The translations under genes and the position numbers were made by a program. A stretch of 64,000 nucleotides of DNA, taken from NCBI GenBank assembly GCA_910575835.1, contig CAJTGB010000005.1, forward strand, positions 6,413 through 70,412, written 5' to 3'. Position 1 is the stretch's first letter; every line of letters begins with the position of its first letter. This stretch comes from Lachnospiraceae bacterium. GTDB lineage: Bacteria > Bacillota > Clostridia > Lachnospirales > Lachnospiraceae. Shown one piece after another: positions 40,655 to 49,205 of this stretch. A model generated the notes under the pieces. The model did no database searches and had not been told where the DNA came from. It saw only the letters and a program-made list of their open reading frames with translations.

Positions 40655-41326
40655 TTATTCATCCTTGTCACGTGTCTGCATCAAAATCACCCTCCCCGCC
40701 GGAAAACTGATCACCGCTTCCTCTGAATCCTCCGCAATCTCATTACTGACACAAAGGCTGTTACAAGGCTTCAGCGTATGATTTTTCAACAGATATTTAG
40801 CTCCTCTGATATTGAACGCGAATATCTCTTCCCCCAGCGGAAATACAGAAAAATACGGCCCGTAAGCCTCTCCCCTCTTCAGATGCGTCTCTCCGCCGCC
40901 TATAATAGATATGCAATTCTGGCGGTCCATGATCTTCGCATCTATTCCGGCTTTGAAAGGTATTGCAAGACTCTGCACATTCGCCCACAGATGATCGACC
41001 CTTCCTCCCGTGGCGCCCAGGATAATAAGTTCCTTATATCCCAGCGTCATGGCAAGACGGATCGCAATCTCTGTATCGGAAGCGTCCTTAACCGGATTAT
41101 ACTCCCTTATGGGCACATTCGTCTCATTCTTGTAGTAATCTCTGATCTCCTCTTTCGTACTGTCAAAATCACCCACGATATAATCCGGCATGATCTGATG
41201 ATAATAGAGGAACTCTACGCCCTTGTCCACTCCGATCACGCACCTGTCCTTCTGCTCTTCCAGAACAGAGAGCGTCAATTCCTCATCCAGATCTCCTCCG
41301 CTGATAATCACACTTCTCTTACTCAT
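40655..41326 (-). CDS. thiN: Thiamine pyrophosphokinase
   Basis: 223 residues. TPK catalytic region: CVIGVDKGVEFLYYHQIMPDYIVGDFDSTKEE and YNPVKDASDTEIAIRLAMTLGYKELIILGATGGRVDHLWANV, giving the Asp cluster and DHL motif; the C-terminal B1-binding domain includes CISIIGGGETHLKR. It converts thiamine plus ATP to thiamine diphosphate. The start overlaps the end of rpe by 8 bp, in the rsgA-rpe-thiN order that is common in Firmicutes. Confidence 0.95.
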   Translation of the reverse strand: MSKRSVIISGGDLDEELTLSVLEEQKDRCVIGVDKGVEFLYYHQIMPDYIVGDFDSTKEEIRDYYKNETNVPIREYNPVKDASDTEIAIRLAMTLGYKELIILGATGGRVDHLWANVQSLAIPFKAGIDAKIMDRQNCISIIGGGETHLKRGEAYGPYFSVFPLGEEIFAFNIRGAKYLLKNHTLKPCNSLCVSNEIAEDSEEAVISFPAGRVILMQTRDKDE

Positions 41327-41984
41327 ATTCTCTCAGTATCTCCATGAATTCTCTCGTATTCTCCGCCGTTCTGTCTCCAAATACCGCGGAGCCTGCAACG
41401 ATCACATTCGCTCCCGCGTTAAGAACTTCCCGCACATTCGAAAGGCCGATCCCGCCGTCCACCTCGATATCCGCCGATATTCCCTGTGCTTCCATCATGC
41501 CGCGTATCTTACGGATCTTATCCAATGATTCCGGGATAAACTTCTGGCCCCCGAAGCCTGGATGCACACTCATAACCAAGATCATATCTATATCCTTAAG
41601 ATAAGGCTCTATAGACTCTGCCGGAGTCTCCGGGCAGATGGACAAGCCTGTCTTCAGCCCGCACTCCCGGATCTTCCCAAGCGTCGCATCCACATCCTCA
41701 CACGCCTCCAGATGAACCGTCAATAGATTTGCTCCGGCTTTCCTGAAATCTTCTATATAGCGGATCGGTTCCTGCACCATCAGATGAACATCCATCGTCT
41801 GCCCTGTCGCATCATGGATGGACGCCAGCACCGGCATGCCAAAGGAGATACTCGGTACAAACATCCCGTCCATAACATCAAAATGCAGATATGCAGCTCC
41901 GTTTGTTTCCGTCTTCTTGATCTCCTGCCCCAGAACTTTAAAATCTGCCGCCAGTATCGACGGAGCCAATATATAATTCATCAT
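41319..41984 (-). CDS. rpe: Ribulose-phosphate 3-epimerase
   Basis: 221 residues, TIM barrel. Metal-site and catalytic residues are visible: ILAPSILAADF, YLHFDVMDGMFVPSISFGMP (His, Asp), LVMSVHPGFGGQKFIPE and DIEVDGGIGLSNV (Asp). It interconverts ribulose-5-P and xylulose-5-P in the pentose phosphate pathway. It starts at the last base of rsgA's stop (TGATG overlap), with AAGGAGG just upstream, and overlaps thiN downstream. Confidence 0.97.
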   Translation of the reverse strand: MMNYILAPSILAADFKVLGQEIKKTETNGAAYLHFDVMDGMFVPSISFGMPVLASIHDATGQTMDVHLMVQEPIRYIEDFRKAGANLLTVHLEACEDVDATLGKIRECGLKTGLSICPETPAESIEPYLKDIDMILVMSVHPGFGGQKFIPESLDKIRKIRGMMEAQGISADIEVDGGIGLSNVREVLNAGANVIVAGSAVFGDRTAENTREFMEILREYE

Positions 41985-42862
41985 CAGTACCTCCTTCTGC
42001 TCTTCAATTCCTCATACATCTCTGTGTAGTCCTCATACCGGATATGATGTATCTTCCCTTCCTCTACAGCCTGCTTCACCAGGCATCCCGGCTCGTGTAC
42101 GTGATCGCATCCATGAAACCGGCATGCTCCTTCATACTCCGCAAACTCGGGAAAATAATATTTCAATTCTTCCTTCTCAAAATCATTGACATACAGAGAA
42201 CTGAATCCCGGAGTATCCATGATATAAGAGTCTTCATCAACAGGAAACAGCTCCGAATGCCTGGTCGTATGTCTCCCTCTCTCGATCTTCTGGCTGATCG
42301 CTCCCGTCTCCATCTGCGCTTCGGGATTCAACGCGTTGATAAGCGTTGACTTCCCTACTCCTGAAGGTCCTGCGACCGCCGTCGTCTTTCCCTTCAGCAG
42401 ATGCTTAACTCTGCCGATATCCTGCCCGTCGCGCGCACTGACGAATACCAGCGGATAGCCGCATCCTTCATAAACTGCCCTTAACATGTCAACCTGCGGT
42501 TCGTCCGCAATATCCGCCTTATTAAAACACAGCACGACCGGCAGTCCCTTGCTCTCCATCATAACCAGGAAACGGTCAAGAAGATTGAAGTGCGGAGCCG
42601 GTTTCAGAACTGAAAATACCACCAAAGCCTGATCGATATTGGCTACCGCCGGCCGTATCAGTTCGTTGCTCCTTGGAAGAATATCTACGATATTGCCGGT
42701 CTTCTCCTCTTCTTCTAATATCTCTATCCTGACATTATCTCCTACCAAAGGCTTAATCTTCTCTTTGCGGAAGATCCCCTTCGCCTTACATTCATAAACA
42801 CCGGATTCTACTACATGAACGTAGTAGAATCCGGCAATCCCTTTTACGATCTTACCTTGCAT
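41984..42862 (-). CDS. rsgA: Ribosome small subunit-dependent GTPase A
   Basis: 292 residues. OB-fold first (KIVKGIAGFYYVHVVESGVYECKAKG), then a circularly permuted GTPase with the order G4 (LCFNKADI), G1 (VAGPSGVGKSTLINAL), G3 (DTPGFSSL), then the zinc-finger CRFHGCDHVHEPGCLVKQAV. It checks late maturation of the 30S subunit. Codons near 10-22 form a perfect 14-bp inverted repeat (42801-42834). It lies between the PASTA kinase and rpe. Confidence 0.97.
   Translation of the reverse strand: MQGKIVKGIAGFYYVHVVESGVYECKAKGIFRKEKIKPLVGDNVRIEILEEEEKTGNIVDILPRSNELIRPAVANIDQALVVFSVLKPAPHFNLLDRFLVMMESKGLPVVLCFNKADIADEPQVDMLRAVYEGCGYPLVFVSARDGQDIGRVKHLLKGKTTAVAGPSGVGKSTLINALNPEAQMETGAISQKIERGRHTTRHSELFPVDEDSYIMDTPGFSSLYVNDFEKEELKYYFPEFAEYEGACRFHGCDHVHEPGCLVKQAVEEGKIHHIRYEDYTEMYEELKSRRRY
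42801..42834 (-). repeat. Perfect 14-bp hairpin inside the 5' coding region of rsgA
   Basis: CCGGATTCTACTAC (42801-42814) and GTAGTAGAATCCGG (42821-42834) are exact reverse complements around a 6-base loop. They encode the residues GFYYVHVVESG, so the mRNA would fold about 30 nt after the start codon. Confidence 0.9.
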
Positions 42863-42901
42863 ACATCAACCTGCCCATCTGCCGTCAACATAGAAGCTCC
42901 G

Positions 42902-45103
42902 TCAGAATCCAACGATACCCGGGATAACAGTCTGAGACGGGTCGTCGGGCTCCTCCGGCTCTGAGTCTGTGTCCTTAGGTCCCTGGCTGACTACGAGGTT
43001 AACAGAAGTACCCTCTTCCACACTGTTTCCTACCCCCGGGCTGCAGCTGATTACATTGCCTGCCGCCACATAATCGTCATATTGGTAGGATACATTGCCC
43101 ACGCTAAGTCCTGCGCTGCTAAGAAGCTGCCTTGCATTATCCAGGGATGTGTCCGTAACCGGAGGCACCTCCACCTTCTCTGCCGGCTTCGGTCCGTTGC
43201 TGACCGAGATACCCACCGCCGTTCCGGGCGCAACTTTCTTACCGCCGTCCACGCTCTGGGCATACACCTGTCCTTCTGGCACATCATCATTATACTCATA
43301 TCCAACAGAACCAACGGTCAATCCCTCTGCCAGAATTGCGTTCTGTGCATCCGCGTCCATCATACCGATCAGGTTCGGAACCGTCTTCTTCTCCGTTCCC
43401 TTGCTGACCCGCATCACAATCTCCGTATCCTTCGTCGCTTCCGCATTGGCGGCCGGAGTCGTGCCGATCACATCGCCCTCCGCCACAGAATCACTGTACT
43501 CATACTGCGGCGTCGCTATCTTCTTGAAGCCTTCCCGCTGCAGCGCACTCCGGGCGTCATCCTCGCTCATTCCGCTGACATCCGGCACCTTGATCTTATC
43601 TCCAACCAGAGCAGAACTCACCACCACATGAATCGTGGTATGCTTCTTCACCTTCTTGCCGGGCTCGGTCTTCTGCTCACTCACCGTTCCCGCCTCATAC
43701 TTGTTAGACTCCTTCTCCTCATCAACCTTGAAGCCCAAGCCAAGTTCATTCAGTTCCTTCTCCGCCTCAGCTTTCGTCTTGCCCACCACATTCGGCACCT
43801 TGACCTCTTCATCCTTCGTCTTCTCATTCTTAAGCGTAGGCCCGAACTTGAACAATCCTGCGGTCTTCCCTATGGTAAATATCACAATAAACAGGATAAT
43901 GATGATAACTACCGTGGTAAGGATCTTCATGACCCTGTTCATACGCGGATTAACATTGCCCGAACCCCTTCTCCCGGAATCATAATCGTCAAAATCATCG
44001 TCAAAGCCATCATAATCCCGGTCAAAATCATCGTCATCATCATAATCATGATCATCATATCCGTCGTCATAGTCCCGATCATCATATCCGCGGCCGTCAT
44101 AGTCGTCATATCCGCGATCGTCATACTCGTCATATTCACGGTCTCTGCCGAACTCACGGGAATCGTATTCGTCAAAATCATCCTCGTCTTCATAGGCGTC
44201 GCCGATGACGTCCAGCTCATCACCTCTGATGATCACCGTATTCGCATTGCGCTGCGGCGGTATCGCCACAAAATTACCGTCCGGATCCACCAAGGAACGC
44301 TTCATATCCTGAATCAGCTCGTCCGTGTTCCTGTATCTTCGCTCGCTGTTCTTCTGCGTACATTTTAAAATGATCTGCTCTAAGCTGTACGGAATATCCG
44401 GCACCAGCTCCGACGGCGACATGATCTCCTCCTGCAGGTGCTTGATTGCCACAGATACCGTGGAATCTCCGTCAAAAGGCACCTGTCCCGTCACCATCTC
44501 AAACAGCGTAATACCAACCGAATAGATGTCGCTTCTCTGATCGCTGAATCCGCCCCTCGCCTGCTCCGGCGATGTATAATGCACAGAACCCATCGCATTG
44601 GAGCTGACTGTGTTGGATGTGGTAGCCTTGGCAATACCGAAGTCCGTCACCTTCACCTTCCCGTCCTTGGAAATGATAATGTTCTGCGGCTTGATGTCCC
44701 TGTGGATAATATCTGCCGCGTGAGCAACTCCAAGTCCCGTACACATCTGGATCGCAATACTGATCACTTCCTTGTGGGATAATCTGCCCTTCTTCTCTAT
44801 ATATTCCTTCAGCGTGATACCCTCAACAAGCTCCATTACCATATAATATAAGCCCCGGTCTTCTCCGACGTCATATACGTTCACGATATTCGGGTGCATC
44901 AATCCGGCGGCTGCCTGAGCTTCCGAACGGAACTTGCGTACAAAATTCTCATCCTCTTTGTATTCCTTTTTGAGAACCTTGATCGCCACAAAACGGTTCA
45001 GCATACGATCTTTGCCCTTATAGACGTCCGCCATACCGCCTGCGCCGACCTTACTCAGCACCTCGTATCGTTTTCCCAGCACTATACCATCTTTTACACT
45101 CAT
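42902..45103 (-). CDS. prkC: Serine/threonine protein kinase with four PASTA domains (PrkC/Stk1)
   Basis: 733 residues. The Hanks-type kinase domain covers about 1-270: GAGGMADVYKG, the Lys in VAIKVLKKEY, catalytic loop IIHRDIKPQNI, DFG and APE-like TSPEQ. A juxtamembrane stretch (about 300-378) is extremely rich in Asp and Tyr (DYDDGYDDHDYDDDDDF type). One membrane segment lies at about 390-413, followed outside by four PASTA repeats (each starting VPNVVG, VPDVSG, VPNLIG, VPPVTD) that bind muropeptides or lipid II. It phosphorylates proteins of wall growth and translation. Its start overlaps prpC by 4 bp. Confidence 0.97.
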   Translation of the reverse strand: MSVKDGIVLGKRYEVLSKVGAGGMADVYKGKDRMLNRFVAIKVLKKEYKEDENFVRKFRSEAQAAAGLMHPNIVNVYDVGEDRGLYYMVMELVEGITLKEYIEKKGRLSHKEVISIAIQMCTGLGVAHAADIIHRDIKPQNIIISKDGKVKVTDFGIAKATTSNTVSSNAMGSVHYTSPEQARGGFSDQRSDIYSVGITLFEMVTGQVPFDGDSTVSVAIKHLQEEIMSPSELVPDIPYSLEQIILKCTQKNSERRYRNTDELIQDMKRSLVDPDGNFVAIPPQRNANTVIIRGDELDVIGDAYEDEDDFDEYDSREFGRDREYDEYDDRGYDDYDGRGYDDRDYDDGYDDHDYDDDDDFDRDYDGFDDDFDDYDSGRRGSGNVNPRMNRVMKILTTVVIIIILFIVIFTIGKTAGLFKFGPTLKNEKTKDEEVKVPNVVGKTKAEAEKELNELGLGFKVDEEKESNKYEAGTVSEQKTEPGKKVKKHTTIHVVVSSALVGDKIKVPDVSGMSEDDARSALQREGFKKIATPQYEYSDSVAEGDVIGTTPAANAEATKDTEIVMRVSKGTEKKTVPNLIGMMDADAQNAILAEGLTVGSVGYEYNDDVPEGQVYAQSVDGGKKVAPGTAVGISVSNGPKPAEKVEVPPVTDTSLDNARQLLSSAGLSVGNVSYQYDDYVAAGNVISCSPGVGNSVEEGTSVNLVVSQGPKDTDSEPEEPDDPSQTVIPGIVGF
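43975..44200 (-). repeat. Asp/Tyr low-complexity coding repeat in prkC
   Basis: GAC/GAT and TAT/TAC codons dominate this ~225-bp stretch, giving irregular tandem repeats of the plus-strand motif CGTCATATC. The repetitive sequence could change in length by slippage while keeping frame. Confidence 0.8.
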
Positions 45104-45840
45104 ACACTCACCTCATCTGCAAGTGGCTCTGCCATAACAACCCCTATGTTATCTCTCCCGCCATTACTGTTCGCTTTCTCAATCAACATCTGCACCGCTT
45201 CCACGATATCGCGGGATCCCCTCACAATATCAAACATATCCTCATCCTCTACCATATTGCTCAGGCCATCCGTGCACATCAATATCACATCGCCCTTTTT
45301 CAGCCGATATTCATAGATGTCCGCTTCTACCCCTTCCTTGACTCCGATCGCCCTTGTAATGATATTCTTATCTGGATGATTCTTTGCTTCCTCGGCTTTG
45401 ATCCCGCCAAGCCTTACCATCTCTTCCACCAGAGAATGGTCCTTGGATATCTGGCGTATCTTCTCGTTGATCAGATAGAGCCGGCTGTCTCCCACATTGG
45501 CAAAATACAATGTATTGCCAACAACCGTCGCTACCACCAACGTCGTTCCCATACCCTCAAGCTTGATGTCCGCGGATGCCGCTTCGATCAGTTTATCGTT
45601 CGCAATACTGACAACATTGCGCAAAATCTCCTCCGGCTTATTCAGGGGAGTGTTCTCCAGCTCTTCTCTCAGAACCCCAACCGTATATTTTGACGCAAAA
45701 TCCCCCGCCTTGTGGCCGCCCATTCCGTCGGCTACCGCAAGAAGATTCGGAAAAGGCCCGATCGGCTTATCCGTCACGTATACATAATCCTGATTGACTT
45801 CACGCTTTCTTCCCACATCAGTCATTGCATATATCTTCAT
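45100..45840 (-). CDS. prpC: PP2C-family protein phosphatase (PrpC/Stp)
   Basis: About 246 residues from MKIYAMTDVGRKREVNQDYVY. PP2C motifs: NQDYV, LLAVADGMGGHKAGDFAS, LYFANVGDSRLYLI, ITRAIGV, ILMCTDGLSN and GGRDNIGVV, covering the metal-binding Asp set. It removes phosphates placed by the PASTA kinase encoded next to it (4-bp overlap). Its start lies within the 3' end of rlmN (23-bp overlap), so the cluster is translationally coupled. Confidence 0.96.
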   Translation of the reverse strand: MKIYAMTDVGRKREVNQDYVYVTDKPIGPFPNLLAVADGMGGHKAGDFASKYTVGVLREELENTPLNKPEEILRNVVSIANDKLIEAASADIKLEGMGTTLVVATVVGNTLYFANVGDSRLYLINEKIRQISKDHSLVEEMVRLGGIKAEEAKNHPDKNIITRAIGVKEGVEADIYEYRLKKGDVILMCTDGLSNMVEDEDMFDIVRGSRDIVEAVQMLIEKANSNGGRDNIGVVMAEPLADEVSV

Positions 45841-46897
45841 CTGTTTCTCCCTGTTTACAGCCAGTCTCACCGGCATAACGTCTTCGAAGCTGACCGCAGG
45901 CTCCGTCTATATCCGAGCCCCTTTCCCTTCTTATAGTAACATTAATTCCGTTTTTTTCAAGTTTATTTTTGAATGCAAGAGCACTTTCCCTGTCCGGTTT
46001 CCTGTATTCCCGCTCCTTGACAGGGTTCACCGGTATCAGGTTCAGATGACAGTTTCTCTTCTTAAGAATATCTGTAAGTTCACGGATATCATCCGGTTGG
46101 TCGTTCACACCTTCTACCAGACTGTATTCAAAAGTGATCCTTCTGCCCGTCGTCTGAAAATAATGGTCGCACTCCGCAAGCACGTCCGTAAGCTCATATT
46201 GCCTCGCCACCGGCATCAATCTTGCACGCTTCTCCTGATTCGCCCCATGGAGAGACAGCGCCAGCGTGATCTGCAAGCCTTCCTCTGCCAGCCTTCGCAT
46301 ATTCGGAACGATCCCGCAAGTAGAAGCGGTAATATTCCTCTGACTGATATTCAAGCCGTGCTCATCGCTCACCATGCGGACAAATTTGACAAAATTATCG
46401 TAATTATCGAGGGGTTCCCCCGTTCCCATCACTACTATATTGGAGATTCTCTCCCCTGCAAGCTTCTGAATGCTGTAGACCTGTCCAAGCATCTCCGACA
46501 CGGTAAGGTTCCTCTTAAGCCCGCCGATCGCCGACGCGCAGAACCGGCAGCCCATGCGGCAGCCCGCCTGGGAAGATATGCATACGGAATTCCCATATGT
46601 ATAGCGCATCAACACGCTCTCGATCATATTGCCGTCCGTAAGCCCGAACAAAAACTTCTCCGTCGGATCCTCTTTTGAGATCTGGCGTTCGATCATCTTA
46701 ATTCCGGCAATCTCATACTCTTCCTTCAGCCGCTCCCTGAACTGCTTCGGCAGATTCGTCATCCCGCCGAAATCATCCGCCAGCTTCACATGCAGCCATT
46801 CATAGATCTGGCGGCTTCGGAAAGGCTTCTCACCCATCTTCACGATCTCTTCTTTCAGTTCTTCATAGTTGAATGAACCGATATCCTTCTTATCCAT
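45818..46897 (-). CDS. rlmN: 23S rRNA (adenine2503-C2)-methyltransferase
   Basis: About 359 residues from MDKKDIGSFNYEELKEEIV (AAAGG 7 nt upstream; an alternative ATG at 46912 overlaps rsmB's stop). The radical-SAM cluster motif is CISSQAGCRMGCRFCASAIGG (CxxxCxxC); the SAM-binding VVMGTGEPLDNYDNF and the resolving cysteines (ASTCGIVPNM and the C-terminal CGQL) are present. It methylates A2503 of 23S rRNA and A37 of some tRNAs. It lies between rsmB and prpC. Confidence 0.96.
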   Translation of the reverse strand: MDKKDIGSFNYEELKEEIVKMGEKPFRSRQIYEWLHVKLADDFGGMTNLPKQFRERLKEEYEIAGIKMIERQISKEDPTEKFLFGLTDGNMIESVLMRYTYGNSVCISSQAGCRMGCRFCASAIGGLKRNLTVSEMLGQVYSIQKLAGERISNIVVMGTGEPLDNYDNFVKFVRMVSDEHGLNISQRNITASTCGIVPNMRRLAEEGLQITLALSLHGANQEKRARLMPVARQYELTDVLAECDHYFQTTGRRITFEYSLVEGVNDQPDDIRELTDILKKRNCHLNLIPVNPVKEREYRKPDRESALAFKNKLEKNGINVTIRRERGSDIDGACGQLRRRYAGETGCKQGETDEDICND

Positions 46898-46908
46898 AAT
46901 TCTGCCTT

Positions 46909-48207
46909 TCATCTCTGAAACGCGGCTATATAGAATCCGTCTCCGCAGGTCTGTCCGGGCAGCATCTGCTGTTCGCGGATCAGGCGGAATTCTGGATTCT
47001 TCTGCACAAACCATTCGGCATTGTCTTCATTCTCTCCCCGATGGATCGTGCATGTACTGTAGATCAGCCTTCCACCCGGCTTCACATAATCCTTCACCGC
47101 GGACAATATCTCGCGCTGAAGCAATACCAGCTCACTCTGCTTCTCTCTGGTCATCTTATATTTCAAATCCGGCTTCCTGCCCAGCACGCCAAGCCCGGAA
47201 CAGGGAAGATCGGCGATCACAATGTCCGCCTTCTCCACAGACGCCTTGTCTGATCTGCGCGCATCCATCTGCACCGTCTCTATATTAGTAAGCCCGCTGC
47301 GCGCAATATTCTCACGCATCAGTTCCACCTTATATTCTGTAAGGTCACGGGCTTCCACATGCCCGGTCCCCTTAAGCATCTCTGCCAGATGAATCGCCTT
47401 TCCTCCGGGCGCCGCACAGACATCGATGATGTAATCGCCTGGGCGGACGTCCGCCCACTCTGCCACTCGCATAGAACTCTTGTCCTGAACCTGGTAATAT
47501 CCCTGCCTGAAGCTTTTAAGCTTCATCAGATAATCCAGCTCCGTGAGGTGAAGAGCATTGGGCAGCTCTTCGTCTGCCTTCGCACACACGCCTTCCTCTG
47601 TCAGCATCTTCGTCAGTTCTTCCCTTGATATCTTATCGGGGTCAAACCTCACCGTCACCGGTTTTTCCTTAAGAAATTCTTCCAGCATGACACATACCGT
47701 GTCCTTATCATATTCTGCCAGCCATTGAGTAAGAATCCATTCCGGCATAGAATACCGAATGGACAGACTGGTAATAAGCTCCTCCTCAGACGGATAGCGG
47801 ACCTGATTAAGATTCCTTGCAATGCTCCGCAGCACTCCGTTGACAAATCCCCTCAGATCCTTGAAGCCCTTCTTTACCGCCAGCTTCACGGCCTCATTGC
47901 ATGCCGCGGAATCAGGAACACTGTCCATGTATTTCATCTGATAGACTGCGCTTCTTAAGATGATCCGAATCACCGGCTTCATCTTCCTTGTCTTTACCTT
48001 GGAAAACTGATCGATAATATAATCAAGTTCAATCATGCGTTCAAGCGTGCCATCTACCACCCTCGTGATAAACGCACGCTCTTTCTTATCCAAATACTGG
48101 TACTGGTCCAGAACATTCTTAAGAGCAATGTGGCTGTACTCGCCGTCCCGCGTAATCTGGAGCAATATTTCAAGAATAAGTTCCCGCCCACTTACGGATA
48201 CCGCCAT
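46909..48207 (-). CDS. rsmB: 16S rRNA (cytosine967-C5)-methyltransferase
   Basis: About 432 residues from MAVSVSGRELILEILLQIT (GGAGG 8 nt upstream; the ATG at 48225 overlaps yugP's end). An N-terminal NusB-like RNA-binding domain (about 1-140) is followed by the Fmu/Sun methyltransferase: VCAAPGGKAIHLAEML, ADIVIADLPCSGLGVLGRKPDLKY (catalytic Cys) and IYSTCTIHRGENEDN (second Cys). It methylates C967 of 16S rRNA. Upstream is the YugP-like peptidase gene. Confidence 0.95.
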   Translation of the reverse strand: MAVSVSGRELILEILLQITRDGEYSHIALKNVLDQYQYLDKKERAFITRVVDGTLERMIELDYIIDQFSKVKTRKMKPVIRIILRSAVYQMKYMDSVPDSAACNEAVKLAVKKGFKDLRGFVNGVLRSIARNLNQVRYPSEEELITSLSIRYSMPEWILTQWLAEYDKDTVCVMLEEFLKEKPVTVRFDPDKISREELTKMLTEEGVCAKADEELPNALHLTELDYLMKLKSFRQGYYQVQDKSSMRVAEWADVRPGDYIIDVCAAPGGKAIHLAEMLKGTGHVEARDLTEYKVELMRENIARSGLTNIETVQMDARRSDKASVEKADIVIADLPCSGLGVLGRKPDLKYKMTREKQSELVLLQREILSAVKDYVKPGGRLIYSTCTIHRGENEDNAEWFVQKNPEFRLIREQQMLPGQTCGDGFYIAAFQR

Positions 48208-48221
48208 ACCTCTCTCCTCCA

Positions 48222-48920
48222 TCAACGTCTCCGGTTATTCGCGATCATTATGATACGGAGAAGCTGCAGAATAGATGAGATCGCACCGGCAACATATGTG
48301 AGCGCAGCCGCAAACAGAACCTTCTTGGTCGCATTCACTTCATCGTCATATAACATCCCGCTTCCGCCAAGAATATGGACCGCACGGCCGGATGCATTAA
48401 ACTCTACAGGAAGCGTCACAAGCTGGAATATCACCGCCAGCGAAAACGCCAGAATCCCCAGATTCAAAAATAATATCGAAGAACGGCTGTTGAAAAACAG
48501 ACCGACCGCAATCAATATCCATGCGATCGAACTCCCGAAATTCACGATCGGAACCAGCGCCCCGCGGATCTGCAGCGGTATATAACCTGTGTTATGCTGG
48601 ATCGCATGGCCGCACTCATGAGCCGCAACCCCAAGCGCTGCAACTGATGTGGATCCGTATGTGTCATCCGACAGCCTTAATACCTTAGACCTTGGATCAT
48701 AATGGTCCGTCAGACTCCCGGATACATGCTCCACCCGCACATCATAGATTCCGGCGCGCCTGAGGATCTGCTCAGCCGCGTCTCTCCCCGTAATACCGGA
48801 ATGATTCCTGACCCGGGAATATCTGCTGAAGGTAGAACGCATCTTAGCAGATGCCAGCAGGCAGATCACCAGTCCGATCACAACCAGAATATATGTCGGA
48901 TCATAAAAACCATAAAACAT
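48222..48920 (-). CDS. yugP: Zinc metallopeptidase, YugP/DUF2265 family
   Basis: 232 residues. An N-terminal membrane segment (ILVVIGLVICLLASA), the zinc motif HECGHAIQH (HExxH form), and two more hydrophobic segments (IAWILIAVGLFF, LNLGILAFSLAVIFQLVTLPVEFNASGRA). This is the common Firmicute membrane zinc peptidase of unknown substrate, usually located beside rsmB or def/fmt genes as here. First gene of the rsmB-rlmN-prpC-prkC cluster. Confidence 0.93.
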   Translation of the reverse strand: MFYGFYDPTYILVVIGLVICLLASAKMRSTFSRYSRVRNHSGITGRDAAEQILRRAGIYDVRVEHVSGSLTDHYDPRSKVLRLSDDTYGSTSVAALGVAAHECGHAIQHNTGYIPLQIRGALVPIVNFGSSIAWILIAVGLFFNSRSSILFLNLGILAFSLAVIFQLVTLPVEFNASGRAVHILGGSGMLYDDEVNATKKVLFAAALTYVAGAISSILQLLRIIMIANNRRR

Positions 48921-49040
48921 AATATACGCCTCCCAATAAACTATATCATTGCCACATACAGATTATTATATATGAAAAACATGCAAAATACCTGTTTTTC
49001 ATATAAATTTAACAATTCTTAATCTTTTCACCCAGTTCAC

Positions 49041-49104
49041 GCATGAGCCATTATTCTGCTAAGTTTGTGCTTGCACAAGGACTTAGCAGAATAATGGCTC
49101 ATGC
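49041..49104. repeat. Near-perfect 30-bp-arm palindrome
   Basis: Arms 49041-49064 and 49081-49104 are perfect 24-bp reverse complements; inside them TTGTGC (49065-49070) and GCACAA (49073-49078) extend the stem by 6 bp, with only GG unpaired and a TT loop. It lies in the gap between fmt and yugP. Confidence 0.93.
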
Positions 49105-49123
49105 AGAGAGCGCCTTCTTATGA

Positions 49124-49173
49124 GCAAAATTAGACGCGCAGCGGCGACAAAGCAGCGTTAGCTGCGATTTTGC
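49124..49173. repeat. Second hairpin downstream of fmt
   Basis: GCAAAAT (49124-49130) pairs with ATTTTGC (49167-49173) and CGCAGC (49137-49142) with GCTGCG (49161-49166), with a six-base bulge. It follows the long palindrome by 20 bp and may be part of the same element. There is no good T-run for a terminator. Confidence 0.75.
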
Positions 49174-49205
49174 GAATGGCGCGGGGTCCTCATGCCATAC
49201 AGCAG

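Noticed and set aside
43082-44368. 428-residue plus-strand frame opposite prkC
   Set aside because: Produced by the repetitive Asp/Tyr codons and GC pattern of prkC on the other strand.
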